Numbered from the stretch's first letter, positions 9,307 through 18,103 are shown. The stretch: DNA of 64,000 nucleotides from Sphingobacterium tabacisoli (GCF_017908035.1 NZ_JAEQMU010000001.1:310001-374000), one strand, 5' to 3'. Numbers and translations: made by a program. Notes: generated by a model from the letters alone, not told the origin.

Positions 9307-9561
9307 GATTACGGTGAGCTCGCAAGCTCGGTTTGGAAACTATCTCGTTATCCCGAAATCGGGACAAGTAATCGACCGAAGTGGAGATATCTAGAAACTA
9401 TATATTAACCCTATACAGTTGATAGACCCGTTCGATTCCGCTCCGCTACACTCAGGGTGACGTTACTTTTACTGTTATCAGGCACCTGTACAATCCGGAT
9501 GAAAAACCGGTACAGGCTCGTTAACTTCATAACTAGATAACACGTTAACTAGATAACTCCA
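9307..9561. other. Patchwork of small palindromes between convergent genes
   Basis: No gene. It holds GAGCTCGCAAGCTC (about 9316-9329), TCCCGAAATCGGGA (about 9350), a 'cgttcgattccgctccgctaca' type block near 9430 (a common Bacteroidota intergenic motif), a hairpin CCTGTAC...GTACAGG at 9485-9516 with an inner CCGG/CCGG, and two copies of AACTAGATAAC at about 9530 and 9546. The hairpin at 9485-9516 is the best candidate terminator for both converging genes. Confidence 0.5.
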
Positions 9562-10728
9562 TTAACCTTTCTCCCGTAAAGAATCCGGAATCTCCCACTG
9601 TTCACCTTTGTCGGCAAATTGCTCACATTCCTGAACGAACTGAGGCAAGCCTACCTGATCGATATGCTGGAATACACCGCCAGTATGAGGGGGATACCCG
9701 ATACCTAGTATAGAGCCTGTGTCCCCATCGCTTGTACTGTCCAGAATGCCTTCTTCTAGGCAGCGGTAACTGTCTAGCGCCATTACGTGCAAGAGTCTTT
9801 TCGCTATTGTTCCCCCATCGACAAGGGGAGCAGACGTCGGCAATGTCGGGTCTTTCCATAGGGTTTTTGAGTCTCCGTAGTTATAAAAGCCCTTACCTGT
9901 TTTGCGCCCCGATCGGCCTTGAGCAATCAATGTTTCTAAATAGCGGTATGCTCGCCGTTGGCTGTTACTCAGTGATGGGAGTTGGTCATAGACATGCAGC
10001 ATCAGCGGAAGGGAGATCTCATCCAACACCGCGAGTGGGCTGGCTCCGAATCCCGCCTGACGGGCTTCTGCCTCAATCATTTCGGCAGGTATACCCTCCA
10101 GTAGCATGCTGATGGCTTCAAGCAGGTAGTTGAAAAAAACGCGTGAGGTATAAAAACCGGGACCATCGTTGACGGTGATTACCGTTTTGCCCAATATATG
10201 GGCTAATTGTGTAGCCTTTTCTACCGTTTGTGGACTTGTTTCCTTGCCTCGGATGATCTCTACGAGTTTCATCCGGTCTACAGGTGAGAAGAAGTGCATG
10301 CCTATAAAGTTTGTCGGATCTTGACTTGATTCGGCTAGCTCACTGATCAGAAGGGATGTGGTGTTGGAAGCAAAAAAGGCTCCGGGCCGAAGACCGGACT
10401 GCGATGCTTCAATCACAGTCTTTTTCAGGTCCATATCTTCGAACACAGCCTCAACGATCATATCCAGATCGTGGAATGTATCGTAATCGGCCACGGGGTG
10501 GATATTTGCTAAGAGTGGTGCCATTTGCTCGGCTTGCATTTTTCCGAGTTCGATGAGCTTTAGGCAGACACGTTCGGAATAGGATTTGCCCTTCTGTGCC
10601 TGCTCGATGGTTACATCTTTGAGCAATACCTGGATACCGGCCTTTGCCGCTTCGAAGGCAATTCCGGCGCCCATCATACCAGCACCAATAATACCTATAC
10701 GGGAAAAATTAAATGGAGTGTGTGACAT
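9562..10728 (-). CDS. 3-hydroxyacyl-CoA dehydrogenase (FadB dehydrogenase half)
   Basis: An NAD-dependent oxidation step of beta-oxidation. Rossmann motif GIIGAGMMGAGIA at the N-terminus, catalytic region GMHFFSPVDRMKLVEII, NDGPGFYTSRV, then the helical 3HCDH domain and a partial second 3HCDH repeat. The 388 residues match the C-terminal half of FadB/FadJ-type multifunctional proteins, without the enoyl-CoA hydratase half. The start at 10728 is four bases past the stop of the acyl-CoA dehydrogenase gene; the longer start at 10770 would overlap it. The two genes form an operon. Confidence 0.88.
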   Translation of the reverse strand: MSHTPFNFSRIGIIGAGMMGAGIAFEAAKAGIQVLLKDVTIEQAQKGKSYSERVCLKLIELGKMQAEQMAPLLANIHPVADYDTFHDLDMIVEAVFEDMDLKKTVIEASQSGLRPGAFFASNTTSLLISELAESSQDPTNFIGMHFFSPVDRMKLVEIIRGKETSPQTVEKATQLAHILGKTVITVNDGPGFYTSRVFFNYLLEAISMLLEGIPAEMIEAEARQAGFGASPLAVLDEISLPLMLHVYDQLPSLSNSQRRAYRYLETLIAQGRSGRKTGKGFYNYGDSKTLWKDPTLPTSAPLVDGGTIAKRLLHVMALDSYRCLEEGILDSTSDGDTGSILGIGYPPHTGGVFQHIDQVGLPQFVQECEQFADKGEQWEIPDSLREKG

Positions 10729-10732
10729 AGTG

Positions 10733-11905
10733 TTATGTATTGGTCTTGGGTTGATACTGGATGTCATCAATGGCTATCTTAGCAATGATTTCGAGCATGA
10801 TCTCGGATGTGCCACCGATGATGGTCCCTACGCGTACATCGCGGTACAGTCGGGCTATCTTATAATCTTCGGTAAAGCCATAGCCACCGAATAGCTGTAA
10901 ACACTGACTGACGACTCTGACAGCGAGTTCACTGGCCTGTAATTTGGCAATGGAACATTCTTTAACAGCATATTCACCCTGTTGCTGTAGGTCGCAGCAA
11001 TGCTGTATAAATGCTTTGGTTGTCGTGATATCGGCTACCATCTGAGCGACACGGTGACGTAGGGCCTGAAACTCCTGTAGCTTTCTACCAAAGGCTTCGC
11101 GTTGTCGCATATAGTCCAGGGTGTAGTCCAGAGCAGATTCTGCGGTAGCTAAACTGTGTATGGCGGCGGTGAGGCGTTCTAACTGTAGTCCGCCCATTAG
11201 ATATTTGAAGCCGGCGTCTTCCTCTCCGATGAGATGGGAGACCGGTACTTTGACCTGGTCAAAGCCGAGCTCGGCAGTATCAGAGGCCAGCCAACCCATT
11301 TTTGTAATCTTGGTAGCCGTTACTCCAGGGCTGTTGCGGTCGATAAGGAGCAGGCTGATTCCCTTGTGTCCTTTTTCGGGACTTGTTTTTACAGCGGTAA
11401 TAAAGAAATCGCCATAATAACCATTGGTGATAAAGGTTTTTGAACCGTTGACTAGATAATAGTCTCCTTCCCGACGTGCTGTTGTTTTGATGTGTTGGAC
11501 ATCCGATCCCGCTCCAGGTTCGGTGATAGCTACGGCACTGATGAGATCGCCGCTCAATACCGGACGTAGGTATTTTTGTTTCAGTTCTTCGGATGCATGT
11601 TTCAATAGGTAGGGAGCCGACATGTATTGGATGACTAGGGCGGATATGGTAAATCCACCCGAAAAGCAATAAGACAGCTCTTCGCAGAGTATCATGGAAA
11701 AATAGAAGTCTAGGTCGAGCCCGCCATATTCTTCGGGATAGTTGAGCGCCATAAAGCCCATATCGCCCATTTTCTTCCAGATCTCGCGATCTATCTGTCC
11801 TTGCTGTTCCCAACGATCGACGTGAGGAAGGATTTCTTTACGTATGAATGTACGTAGTGTCTCTCGGAATGTTTCGTGTTCTGCTGTCAATAGTGATGCC
11901 CGCAT
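10733..11905 (-). CDS. Acyl-CoA dehydrogenase, isovaleryl/long-chain type active site
   Basis: An FAD enzyme introducing the alpha-beta double bond in acyl-CoA, 390 residues. Signature AITEPGAGSDV at about 127-137 and C-terminal QLFGGYGFTEDY...GTSEIM. The position that carries the catalytic Glu in short- and medium-chain enzymes is Gly here (IIGGTSEIM). A Glu at 243 in LQLERLTAA matches the alternative base position of isovaleryl- and long-chain enzymes (family knowledge). Branched or longer acyl substrates are therefore likely. It is the first gene of an operon with the 3-hydroxyacyl-CoA dehydrogenase and is divergent from the thiolase. Confidence 0.9.
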   Translation of the reverse strand: MRASLLTAEHETFRETLRTFIRKEILPHVDRWEQQGQIDREIWKKMGDMGFMALNYPEEYGGLDLDFYFSMILCEELSYCFSGGFTISALVIQYMSAPYLLKHASEELKQKYLRPVLSGDLISAVAITEPGAGSDVQHIKTTARREGDYYLVNGSKTFITNGYYGDFFITAVKTSPEKGHKGISLLLIDRNSPGVTATKITKMGWLASDTAELGFDQVKVPVSHLIGEEDAGFKYLMGGLQLERLTAAIHSLATAESALDYTLDYMRQREAFGRKLQEFQALRHRVAQMVADITTTKAFIQHCCDLQQQGEYAVKECSIAKLQASELAVRVVSQCLQLFGGYGFTEDYKIARLYRDVRVGTIIGGTSEIMLEIIAKIAIDDIQYQPKTNT

Positions 11906-12020
11906 ATACGTTTAAGTTTACTGGTTATAACCTCCCGATGGTGTTTTGTTAATAATTCGGGATAATTGCTAATTTAGCCAAAAAGGTTTTGTATTTCCTA
12001 TTTATTTTGATATTTAATAC

Positions 12021-12028
12021 TAAATTTG
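12021..12028 (+). promoter_or_regulatory. Candidate -7 box for thiolase
   Basis: TAAATTTG fits TAnnTTTG and lies about 96 bases before the thiolase ATG. No well-spaced -33 TTTG was found (the nearest is too close or too far), so the call is tentative. Confidence 0.45.
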
Positions 12029-12124
12029 TTGCTTATCACAATGGAGCGCTTCGTTTGCACACTGTGAGTGTTGGGGCAATCCCAATTATAAACTTTTAAA
12101 TAATCATATATAGGGTTTTACGTT

Positions 12125-13303
12125 ATGTCAAGAAGAGTATTTATCGTTGCCGCACAGCGAACTGCCATAGGTGGTTTTGGGGGTGGATTGTCCGGTCTGT
12201 TGGCCACAGATCTGGGTGCTAAAGTCGTCGAACACATTTTAAAAGATATTCAGGTGGACGCCAATGAGGTGGATGAATTGTTGATGGGAAACGTTATACA
12301 GGCGAATCTAGGTCAGGCTCCGGCAAGGCAGGTTGCGAAAAAAGGTGGACTGCCTGATCATGTGCCAGCAACGACCATTAATAAGGTCTGCGCGAGTGGC
12401 ATGAAAGCAGTAGCATTGGCGGTACAGGCCATTCGATTGGGAGATGCCGATACGGTACTGGCCGGAGGGATGGAGAGTATGAGTCAGGCGCCATACTATG
12501 CGACATCAACAAGGTGGGGAGCCAAGTTTGGCGATCAGACACTGGTGGATGGACTTCAGAAAGACGGTCTCTCTGATGCGTACAGTCAGGATGCGATGGG
12601 GGTGTTTGCAGAGTTGTGTGCGGATAAATATTCGATAACACGGGAGGCGCAGGATGCCTATGCTATTTCTTCATACCAGCGCAGTAAGGAGGCTTGGGAA
12701 GCGGGTAAGTTTAAAAAGGAAGTTGTCCCGGTGACGATACAAGGACGTAAGGGGGATGTGACGGTAGGACAGGACGAGGAGTTTGGCCAGGTGAATTATG
12801 ATAAGATTCCTTCGCTGAGACCTGCTTTTAAAAAGGACGGGACGGTTACAGCAGCAAATGCATCGACAATCAGTGACGGTGCTGCGGTGTTGCTTTTGAT
12901 GAGTGAAGAGAAGATGCAGGCTTTGGGACTGAAGCCACTGGTGGAGGTGATTGCCTGTGCGGATGCAGAACAGGCACCGGAGTGGTTTACGACTACGCCG
13001 AGTGTAGCAACGGAGAAGGTGCTGAAAAAGGCTGGATTGACAATTGCTGATATTGATTTCTTCGAGCTCAACGAGGCTTTTTCGGTTGTAGCTTTAGCTA
13101 ATGCGCAGCTATTGGGTATTGATCTCAACAAGGTAAATATATACGGCGGAGCGGTATCTTTAGGACATCCGCTGGGGTGCTCGGGTGCTCGTATTCTCGT
13201 GACGCTGAGCAGCGTGCTGGAGCAGGAGCAGGGGACCTATGGTATAGCTGCGATCTGTAATGGTGGTGGTGGAGCTTCGGCCATGATTCTGAAGCGCGTA
13301 TAA
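12125..13303 (+). CDS. Acetyl-CoA C-acyltransferase (thiolase)
   Basis: Thiolytic cleavage or Claisen condensation of acyl-CoAs. At 392 residues it shows the nucleophilic Cys motif INKVCASGMKAVALA near residue 88, SLGHPLGCSGARI with the catalytic His near 350, and the C-terminal NGGGGASAMIL with the second Cys. Closest in pattern to acetoacetyl-CoA thiolases (AtoB/ThlA). It is divergent from the acyl-CoA dehydrogenase operon; together they supply three of the four beta-oxidation activities (no enoyl-CoA hydratase in the window). Confidence 0.93.
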   Translation: MSRRVFIVAAQRTAIGGFGGGLSGLLATDLGAKVVEHILKDIQVDANEVDELLMGNVIQANLGQAPARQVAKKGGLPDHVPATTINKVCASGMKAVALAVQAIRLGDADTVLAGGMESMSQAPYYATSTRWGAKFGDQTLVDGLQKDGLSDAYSQDAMGVFAELCADKYSITREAQDAYAISSYQRSKEAWEAGKFKKEVVPVTIQGRKGDVTVGQDEEFGQVNYDKIPSLRPAFKKDGTVTAANASTISDGAAVLLLMSEEKMQALGLKPLVEVIACADAEQAPEWFTTTPSVATEKVLKKAGLTIADIDFFELNEAFSVVALANAQLLGIDLNKVNIYGGAVSLGHPLGCSGARILVTLSSVLEQEQGTYGIAAICNGGGGASAMILKRV

Positions 13304-13313
13304 TTAACCAAGA

Positions 13314-13449
13314 GGCTGTCTAAAAAGCTTGAATTTCTTGTCTTTGCGAGGAAGTATGACGAAGCAATCTGTGTTTTAAGTAAGTTAGATTGCCACACCA
13401 TCGTTCCTCTGGTTCGCAATGACGACGATTTGTTGCTTTTTAGACAGCT
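13314..13449. repeat. 135-bp palindromic interspersed repeat, copy 1
   Basis: Ends are inverted repeats, GGCTGTCTAAAAAGC (13314-13328) and GCTTTTTAGACAGC (13435-13448). The interior forms a second, imperfect palindrome around TTGCGAGGAAGTATGACGAA and GATTGCCACACC...GGTTCGCAATGACGACG. It is nearly identical to the copy at 29930. Both sit between convergent genes. It codes for nothing; a MITE-like or terminator-like element. Confidence 0.88.
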
Positions 13450-13475
13450 CCTTGCTTTGTTCTGCTTCTTAATCG

Positions 13476-14132
13476 TTACCAAGTTGTCTTGTTGTAGGCT
13501 GCGTCCCAAAACTTAAATTCCATCCGGGAGGCAGTTACGTAGGCGTCCAACATTTGCTTACGAATAGCGTCTGTAGTACGCTCGGCAGCAGCATTGACAT
13601 AACCTAATGCTTTTTGTACACCTATACCAAATTCAGGTCCACTGTAGGTATTGATCCAGTTTTTGTAGGGATTGTCTGCACGGGTCTGTGTGCTGATGAT
13701 ATAATCACCGACTTCTTTGTAAATGACAAAGCAGGGCAGTACCGCTGCCAATGCGACCTCTAGAGGATCAAAGGCTGCGGTGCTTTTTAGAAAATGTACA
13801 TAATGGTGGCATACGGGTTCGAGATCTGCTGTTACGCTATCTTTAGGAATGCCAAATTGTGTAAAATAGCTTTCGTGGAGCGCTCGCTCCACTATCAGTG
13901 CATTCTTGCCGAAATCGAAAAAATCCAATGCCTGATCGTTGTCCGTGCATTTGCTGCCCATGTAAGCAAGTACACGGCCATAGTGCTCGAGATAGCGGGC
14001 ATCCTGTTGCATGTAAAACTGAAACTTAGCTAATGGTAGTGTGCCGTTTTTGAGCTCGTGTATAAAAGGCATGTCCAATATTTCCTGATATAAGGGCTGT
14101 ATGGTTTGCCAAGCTTGATTAGTCCATGTCAT
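13476..14132 (-). CDS. tenA: Aminopyrimidine aminohydrolase (thiaminase II)
   Basis: Recovers the HMP pyrimidine from degraded thiamine. 218 residues with the TenA catalytic Cys in AVLPCFVIYKEVG near residue 138 and the C-terminal SRMEFKFWDAAY with the conserved Glu. It is the last gene of the thiM-thiE-thiD-tenA operon; its start lies within the last 14 bases of thiD. Together with thiM it marks the operon as salvage-oriented. Confidence 0.93.
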   Translation of the reverse strand: MTWTNQAWQTIQPLYQEILDMPFIHELKNGTLPLAKFQFYMQQDARYLEHYGRVLAYMGSKCTDNDQALDFFDFGKNALIVERALHESYFTQFGIPKDSVTADLEPVCHHYVHFLKSTAAFDPLEVALAAVLPCFVIYKEVGDYIISTQTRADNPYKNWINTYSGPEFGIGVQKALGYVNAAAERTTDAIRKQMLDAYVTASRMEFKFWDAAYNKTTW

Positions 14133-14952
14133 ATGTTATGAGTTTCTGAGGGTTATGAAAATGATTGAGGGGTCCGCTGCCGTGACCTATAGCGAGGTGC
14201 TGGCTGCCCTGTATGGCTTTGTTGACATAGTCAAGCGCATTGCTGACGGCGGTCGGAAGGTCCTCGCCAAGTGCTAGATAGCTCGCTATGGCCGAAGACA
14301 GGGTGCAGCCCGAACCATGGGTATTGCGTGTTTCTATTTTTGTGGTGTCAAATTGGATGTCCTGATCTGCACGGAGGAGTATGGAGGAAAGGTCATTGCC
14401 CGGAAGATGTCCTCCTTTGACAAGCACAGCCTGACAGCCCATCTGAAGGAGCTTTGCTCCGGCCGTACGCATCTTTGCCAGGCTGTCTACAGGTTCGTTG
14501 ATCAGGACAGCAACTTCGTCCAGATTGGGCGTGATCAATGTGGCTAGTGGAAATAACCGATCAATACAGGCCTGTATGGTGTCTGCTTGGATCAGGCGGT
14601 GTCCACTGGTGGATACCATTACCGGGTCAAAGATAATCGGTCCTCTGTAGTCTTTTAGAAAATCTGCGATAAGTTCTACCAGAGCGGTGCTGTGTACCAT
14701 ACCGATTTTGATAGCAGTAGGATATATATCTTCAAATATGGTCTCGAGTTGATCTTTTATCGCTTGGGTAGGTATCTCGTAGATGCTTTTGACGCCCTGC
14801 GTATTCTGTACGGGTAGGGCTGTGAGTACATTCATGGCGTAGCAGCCTAATGCGGAGATGGTTTTGGTATCTGCCTGTATGCCTGCACCACCACTGCCGT
14901 CAAAGCCGGCAATGGAGAGTACGGAGGCTACGGTGTATTTCTTTGTTTCCAT
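14119..14952 (-). CDS. thiD: Hydroxymethylpyrimidine / HMP-phosphate kinase
   Basis: Phosphorylates HMP and HMP-P to the pyrophosphate used by ThiE. Ribokinase-fold protein of 277 residues: SIAGFDGSGGAGIQADTKT at the N-terminus, FDPVMVSTSGHRL in the middle, and the anion-hole/catalytic NTHGSGCTLSSAIA near residue 210. It starts nine bases after thiE ends and overlaps tenA. Confidence 0.95.
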   Translation of the reverse strand: METKKYTVASVLSIAGFDGSGGAGIQADTKTISALGCYAMNVLTALPVQNTQGVKSIYEIPTQAIKDQLETIFEDIYPTAIKIGMVHSTALVELIADFLKDYRGPIIFDPVMVSTSGHRLIQADTIQACIDRLFPLATLITPNLDEVAVLINEPVDSLAKMRTAGAKLLQMGCQAVLVKGGHLPGNDLSSILLRADQDIQFDTTKIETRNTHGSGCTLSSAIASYLALGEDLPTAVSNALDYVNKAIQGSQHLAIGHGSGPLNHFHNPQKLITYDMD

Positions 14953-14960
14953 TACAATAG

Positions 14961-15596
14961 CTAGTTTTTGATTTTTTGCTTTAAGGCGAATGCGGCCTCT
15001 CTGGGATTGTCACTGTGGCATATAGCGGATACGACGGCCATACTGGAGGCTCCGGCCTGGTGTGCCTGGGCAATGTTGGATTCGTTGATATGGCCAATGG
15101 CGATCAGTGGTAATGGTGTCAGAGTCTTCAGCTGCCTGATGCCGGAGATACCCCATTCGGTAATCGTGTCTTTTTTTGTATCTGTACGGAACACGGGGCT
15201 CACCCCTAGATGATGTACATACTTGATCTCGGGAGAATCCAACTGTGAGAGGGATTCTATAGACCATCCAATGCGAAATTTGGTTCCGTATCGGGCTACA
15301 ATCTCACTGGGAGGGGTATCTTGCTGTCCGACATGTATGCCCCAAGCATCCACGGCAGCGGCTATATCAACAGCATCGTTGATAACCAGGGGTACTTGGT
15401 ATCGATCTGTTATTTCCTTTAGCGCCTTTGCTTTTTTAATAAACTCCCGATAATCTGCATTTTTTTCGCGTAGTTGTATAATATCAACACCACCAAGGAT
15501 GGCCTCCTCAGCAACCTGAAGCCAAGGTAGGTGTATGCAGTCCTGTTCGGAGAGGACCAGATACAGGGGGTACGGAAAGTTAATCTCTTCGGACAT
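14961..15596 (-). CDS. thiE: Thiamine-phosphate synthase
   Basis: Joins HMP-pyrophosphate and thiazole phosphate to give thiamine phosphate. A TIM barrel of 211 residues with VDIIQLREKNA, VPLVINDAVDIA, WGIHVGQQDTP and GVSPVFRTDTKKD, the pyrophosphate-binding and thiazole-binding loops of the family. Its first bases overlap the end of thiM (15580-15596). Confidence 0.95.
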   Translation of the reverse strand: MSEEINFPYPLYLVLSEQDCIHLPWLQVAEEAILGGVDIIQLREKNADYREFIKKAKALKEITDRYQVPLVINDAVDIAAAVDAWGIHVGQQDTPPSEIVARYGTKFRIGWSIESLSQLDSPEIKYVHHLGVSPVFRTDTKKDTITEWGISGIRQLKTLTPLPLIAIGHINESNIAQAHQAGASSMAVVSAICHSDNPREAAFALKQKIKN

Positions 15597-16389
15597 AGCG
15601 CTGTATACTAAGTTCGCGTTGTAAGGTGGGGGTATCCAGGTTGTAAAGGGCGTCTAACAAATGCATTTGTAAGCTTCCGGGACCTTTAGCGGTTCGTGCG
15701 GCCAGCTCGCCCGTCAGGCTTAGTACAGCGACTCCAGCAATAGTTTCCTCGACGGTGTTGTTGCGGAGACCCAAAAAGGCTCCGATGAGCGCCGAGGAGG
15801 TACATCCCAGTCCTGTAACTTTTGTCATCATGATATGGCCATTGTGGACTTCGATGATTTCGTTGGCAGAGACGATATAATCAATCTCTCCAGAGACACA
15901 TATGATGGCATTGTAGCTGTTCTGAAGCTTAATAGCGGCTTGGAGGGCGGTGGAACTGTGGGCAGTACTGTCTACGCCTTTTGTGGTAGCCTGGCTGAAG
16001 CCGGCTAGAGCCAGTATTTCGGAAGCATTGCCCCGGATGACGGTCGGTCGTAGGTTCAAGAGCCGTTGGAGTGCATCATTACGGAGTGCGGAGATACCAG
16101 CACCGACGGGGTCGAGGACCCAAGGGCATCCTATGGTTGTGGCATGGGATGCAGCTTGATACATGGATTCGATCCACGATGCGCTAAGTGTGCCTATATT
16201 GATCACTAAAGACTTGGATATTTCCACTACGTTTTTGACCTCGGCAGGACTGTGTGCCATGACCGGAGATGCGCCCAATGCCAGTAAGGCATTGGCGGTG
16301 TTGTTCATCACTACCAGATTGGTGATGTTGTGTACCAGAGGATTGAGCTCTCTTAGTTCCTCTAGTTGTTTAATGATAGAATGTGCCAT
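15580..16389 (-). CDS. thiM: Hydroxyethylthiazole kinase
   Basis: Phosphorylates salvaged thiazole alcohol. 269 residues with the family signatures NPLVHNITNLVVMNNTANAL, ALGASPVMAHSPAEV, WVLDPVGAG and the catalytic GLGCTSSALIGAF. It is the first gene behind the TPP riboswitch and leads the four-gene operon. No thiC, thiG, thiH or thiS is present in the window, so this locus handles salvage and final assembly only. Confidence 0.95.
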   Translation of the reverse strand: MAHSIIKQLEELRELNPLVHNITNLVVMNNTANALLALGASPVMAHSPAEVKNVVEISKSLVINIGTLSASWIESMYQAASHATTIGCPWVLDPVGAGISALRNDALQRLLNLRPTVIRGNASEILALAGFSQATTKGVDSTAHSSTALQAAIKLQNSYNAIICVSGEIDYIVSANEIIEVHNGHIMMTKVTGLGCTSSALIGAFLGLRNNTVEETIAGVAVLSLTGELAARTAKGPGSLQMHLLDALYNLDTPTLQRELSIQRYVRRD

Positions 16390-16478
16390 GTGTAAGCCTG
16401 ATTTAAAAAGATATATGTTTTTAAAGGCTTTAAGGAATCATTGGCAGCAATATAATATATTGTGCCTTTTGGATAGGT

Positions 16479-16570
16479 TCTTGCTTTTCCCTACGACGGT
16501 ACCAACCGTGTCAGGTTCAAAGGGTCTATCTCAGTCCATAACAATGGACACCCCTAAAGCCAAAGTAAAG
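16479..16570 (-). promoter_or_regulatory. TPP riboswitch (thi-box) of the thi operon
   Basis: Read on the minus strand, the conserved THI elements appear in order: GGGGTG, GGACTGAGATAGACCC, TTTGAACCTGACACGG and GGTACCGTCGTAGGGAA. A closing helix GCTTT/AAAGC flanks them. The aptamer ends about 90 bases before the thiM ATG. No T-run terminator is evident in that gap, so control may act on translation or through an unseen alternate fold. A TATCTTTA word just upstream is a near-consensus -7 box. Confidence 0.93.
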
Positions 16571-16685
16571 ATAGCCTTTTTTAGGAGGAGTCAGTACTTA
16601 TCTCTGTCATATTGGAGTCAGTTCGCTGGCGGGATGATATCAGAAATCACTGGAAGCAGGGAGGGAGGAAGCTAACGGAAATTGT

Positions 16686-16693
16686 TATTTTTG
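16686..16693 (+). promoter_or_regulatory. -7 box close to the start codon
   Basis: TATTTTTG matches TAnnTTTG and ends seven bases before the ATG at 16701, which implies an mRNA with almost no leader. Confidence 0.5.
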
Positions 16694-16700
16694 TAGCTAT

Positions 16701-17195
16701 ATGATGTACTGGAGAATAGTTTTATTGCTGCTGGTTGCGTGTTGTACTAAGGTGAGCGCACAGGAAATAGATGCCGCTAGGTTGATCGGTGTATGGAAAT
16801 TGGAGCGGTCGGGCTTTGTCGAGGAGGGAACGGAGGTGATTAAGGATTTTGATGCTTGCCGTCTGTCTCGGAATTTTGTGTTTAGATCGGATAATACGGT
16901 GGACTATACTTACTATGAGGGAAATCTGGATACCTGTTATGTAGCGGAGGTGGAGACGTATCAGTGGAAGTTGGAAAGGGATACACTGGTGCTCGAGTCG
17001 CGGGGATATTTTGGATACTATCTCTTGCAGATGGAGGAGAAGGGGAACCTAAGAATGGAGGCTGTCAAAGAGGAAAGCACAGCAACGGGGGATGAAATGC
17101 TAGATAAAATGTTGAATACGGTACATTTTGATGTGTATCGCAAACAATCAAAACCTGTAAACTGTGCGGACTGCCGGGTGGTTTTGAAATTATAA
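16701..17195 (+). CDS. Secreted lipocalin-like protein
   Basis: 164 residues with a signal peptide ending KVSAQ near residue 21 and the lipocalin-like opening LIGVWKLERSG. The remainder is strand-rich, with an Asp/Cys-containing D-x-C-x-V segment and a C-terminal NCADCR. It fits small periplasmic lipocalin-like domains of Bacteroidota; the ligand is unknown. ATG 16704 is an alternative start. It is followed 17 bases later by another secreted protein gene. Confidence 0.65.
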   Translation: MMYWRIVLLLLVACCTKVSAQEIDAARLIGVWKLERSGFVEEGTEVIKDFDACRLSRNFVFRSDNTVDYTYYEGNLDTCYVAEVETYQWKLERDTLVLESRGYFGYYLLQMEEKGNLRMEAVKEESTATGDEMLDKMLNTVHFDVYRKQSKPVNCADCRVVLKL

Positions 17196-17212
17196 CGTAA
17201 GGTAAAATAGAT

Positions 17213-17776
17213 ATGAAGAGACTGTTTTTTTGTTTGGCCCTGATGTGTACATTAGGGCTTGTGAAAGCGCAAAAGTTGGAGGTTAAGATCGTGCAGGATG
17301 GAGCAATGGTGTTATCTAAGGATGACGTGTATATGCTCTCTCCAAAGACATTTTCCTTGGAGATCAAGTCTGCCGGAGTAGAGGGCTTTTTGGTAGGGGT
17401 GACGACAGACGAGTATATTTATAAGTCTGCATTGGGTGAAGCCGACCTGGAGGTGATGTGGTTTGAGGAGACGGGGATGGCTGAGTCTTTGTTTAATGCC
17501 GATAAGGAGGTGTTTGTCAACAATGAAGCGCCAAGCTATTGGTATTTTACTTCAACAAAAGATCATCGCTTTGATGTAGGGGCTAAAGGAAATGATAAAT
17601 TGTGGAAGGCTACCCGGACGGTCAATAGCTTCTATTATATGGATACGGAAAAAACGGTAGATGTCCGAAATATGAAACAACCGGTGTATTTGTTCTTTTA
17701 TACTCCGACTTATGATGAGTCCTATAATCTATTGGACAAAACCTGTGTTTTTAAAGCACAGTTGTTATGGAAATAA
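17213..17776 (+). CDS. Secreted protein of unknown function
   Basis: 187 residues with a clear signal peptide (MKRLFFCLALMCTLGLVKAQ). The mature part is strand-rich with aromatic clusters (APSYWYFTST, NSFYYMDTE, VYLFFYTPTYDESYN). No family is recognised. It lies 17 bases after the lipocalin-like gene in the same direction, probably co-transcribed. Confidence 0.7.
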   Translation: MKRLFFCLALMCTLGLVKAQKLEVKIVQDGAMVLSKDDVYMLSPKTFSLEIKSAGVEGFLVGVTTDEYIYKSALGEADLEVMWFEETGMAESLFNADKEVFVNNEAPSYWYFTSTKDHRFDVGAKGNDKLWKATRTVNSFYYMDTEKTVDVRNMKQPVYLFFYTPTYDESYNLLDKTCVFKAQLLWK

Positions 17777-17779
17777 GTT

Positions 17780-17986
17780 TTACTCTGGGACGATGATTGG
17801 GGATAAGTTGCTAGGCTTAGCCCCATAGTTCTGTATCATCTTGTGATTGACCTGTTCTCCTATAGGACAAAGGTTGTTCAGATCGATTTTAAGGGATTTA
17901 CTGTCAATTACATATACTCTTTTCTGTTCAGAAGCTGTTTCTCCATAAATGGTTATTTTGAGAAGGGCTTTTATTTTTTTTGCCAT
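17780..17986 (-). CDS. Small hypothetical protein
   Basis: 68 residues from ATG 17986 (MAKKIKALLKITIYG...). A lysine-rich N-terminus is followed by KRVYVIDSKSLKIDLNNL and a Pro-rich end. The frame also extends to 18022, but that start adds unlike residues. There is a competing plus-strand frame here. No family is recognised; it could be a gene fragment. Confidence 0.4.
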   Translation of the reverse strand: MAKKIKALLKITIYGETASEQKRVYVIDSKSLKIDLNNLCPIGEQVNHKMIQNYGAKPSNLSPIIVPE

Positions 17987-18037
17987 ACTACAATTGTTTT
18001 GGTGCTGTGCGGCAAATATCATAAATATCTATTTAAG

Positions 18038-18103
18038 AGGACGAGTAGAAGACGAGTAGAAGACGAGTAGAAGACGGGTAGAAGACGGGTAGTGCTCGGG
18101 TAG
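18038..18103. repeat. 11-bp tandem repeat, six units
   Basis: Six consecutive 11-mers: AGGACGAGTAG, AAGACGAGTAG twice, AAGACGGGTAG twice, and TGCTCGGGTAG. The array lies in the intergenic region about 100 bases before the promoter of the TPR-LuxR gene. The units are not a multiple of three and are in no gene. Confidence 0.95.

Noticed and set aside
13314..13449. Complete insertion sequence
   Set aside because: No transposase; 135 bp is far too short, so at most a MITE-like derivative.
16163..16675. 170-codon plus-strand ORF opposite thiM and the riboswitch
   Set aside because: Antisense shadow of a strongly supported gene and riboswitch.
17843..18070. 75-codon plus-strand ORF
   Set aside because: Opposite a slightly better minus-strand frame and ends in the 11-bp repeat array.
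18038..18103. CRISPR-like repeats
   Set aside because: Unit is only 11 bp and has no spacers.
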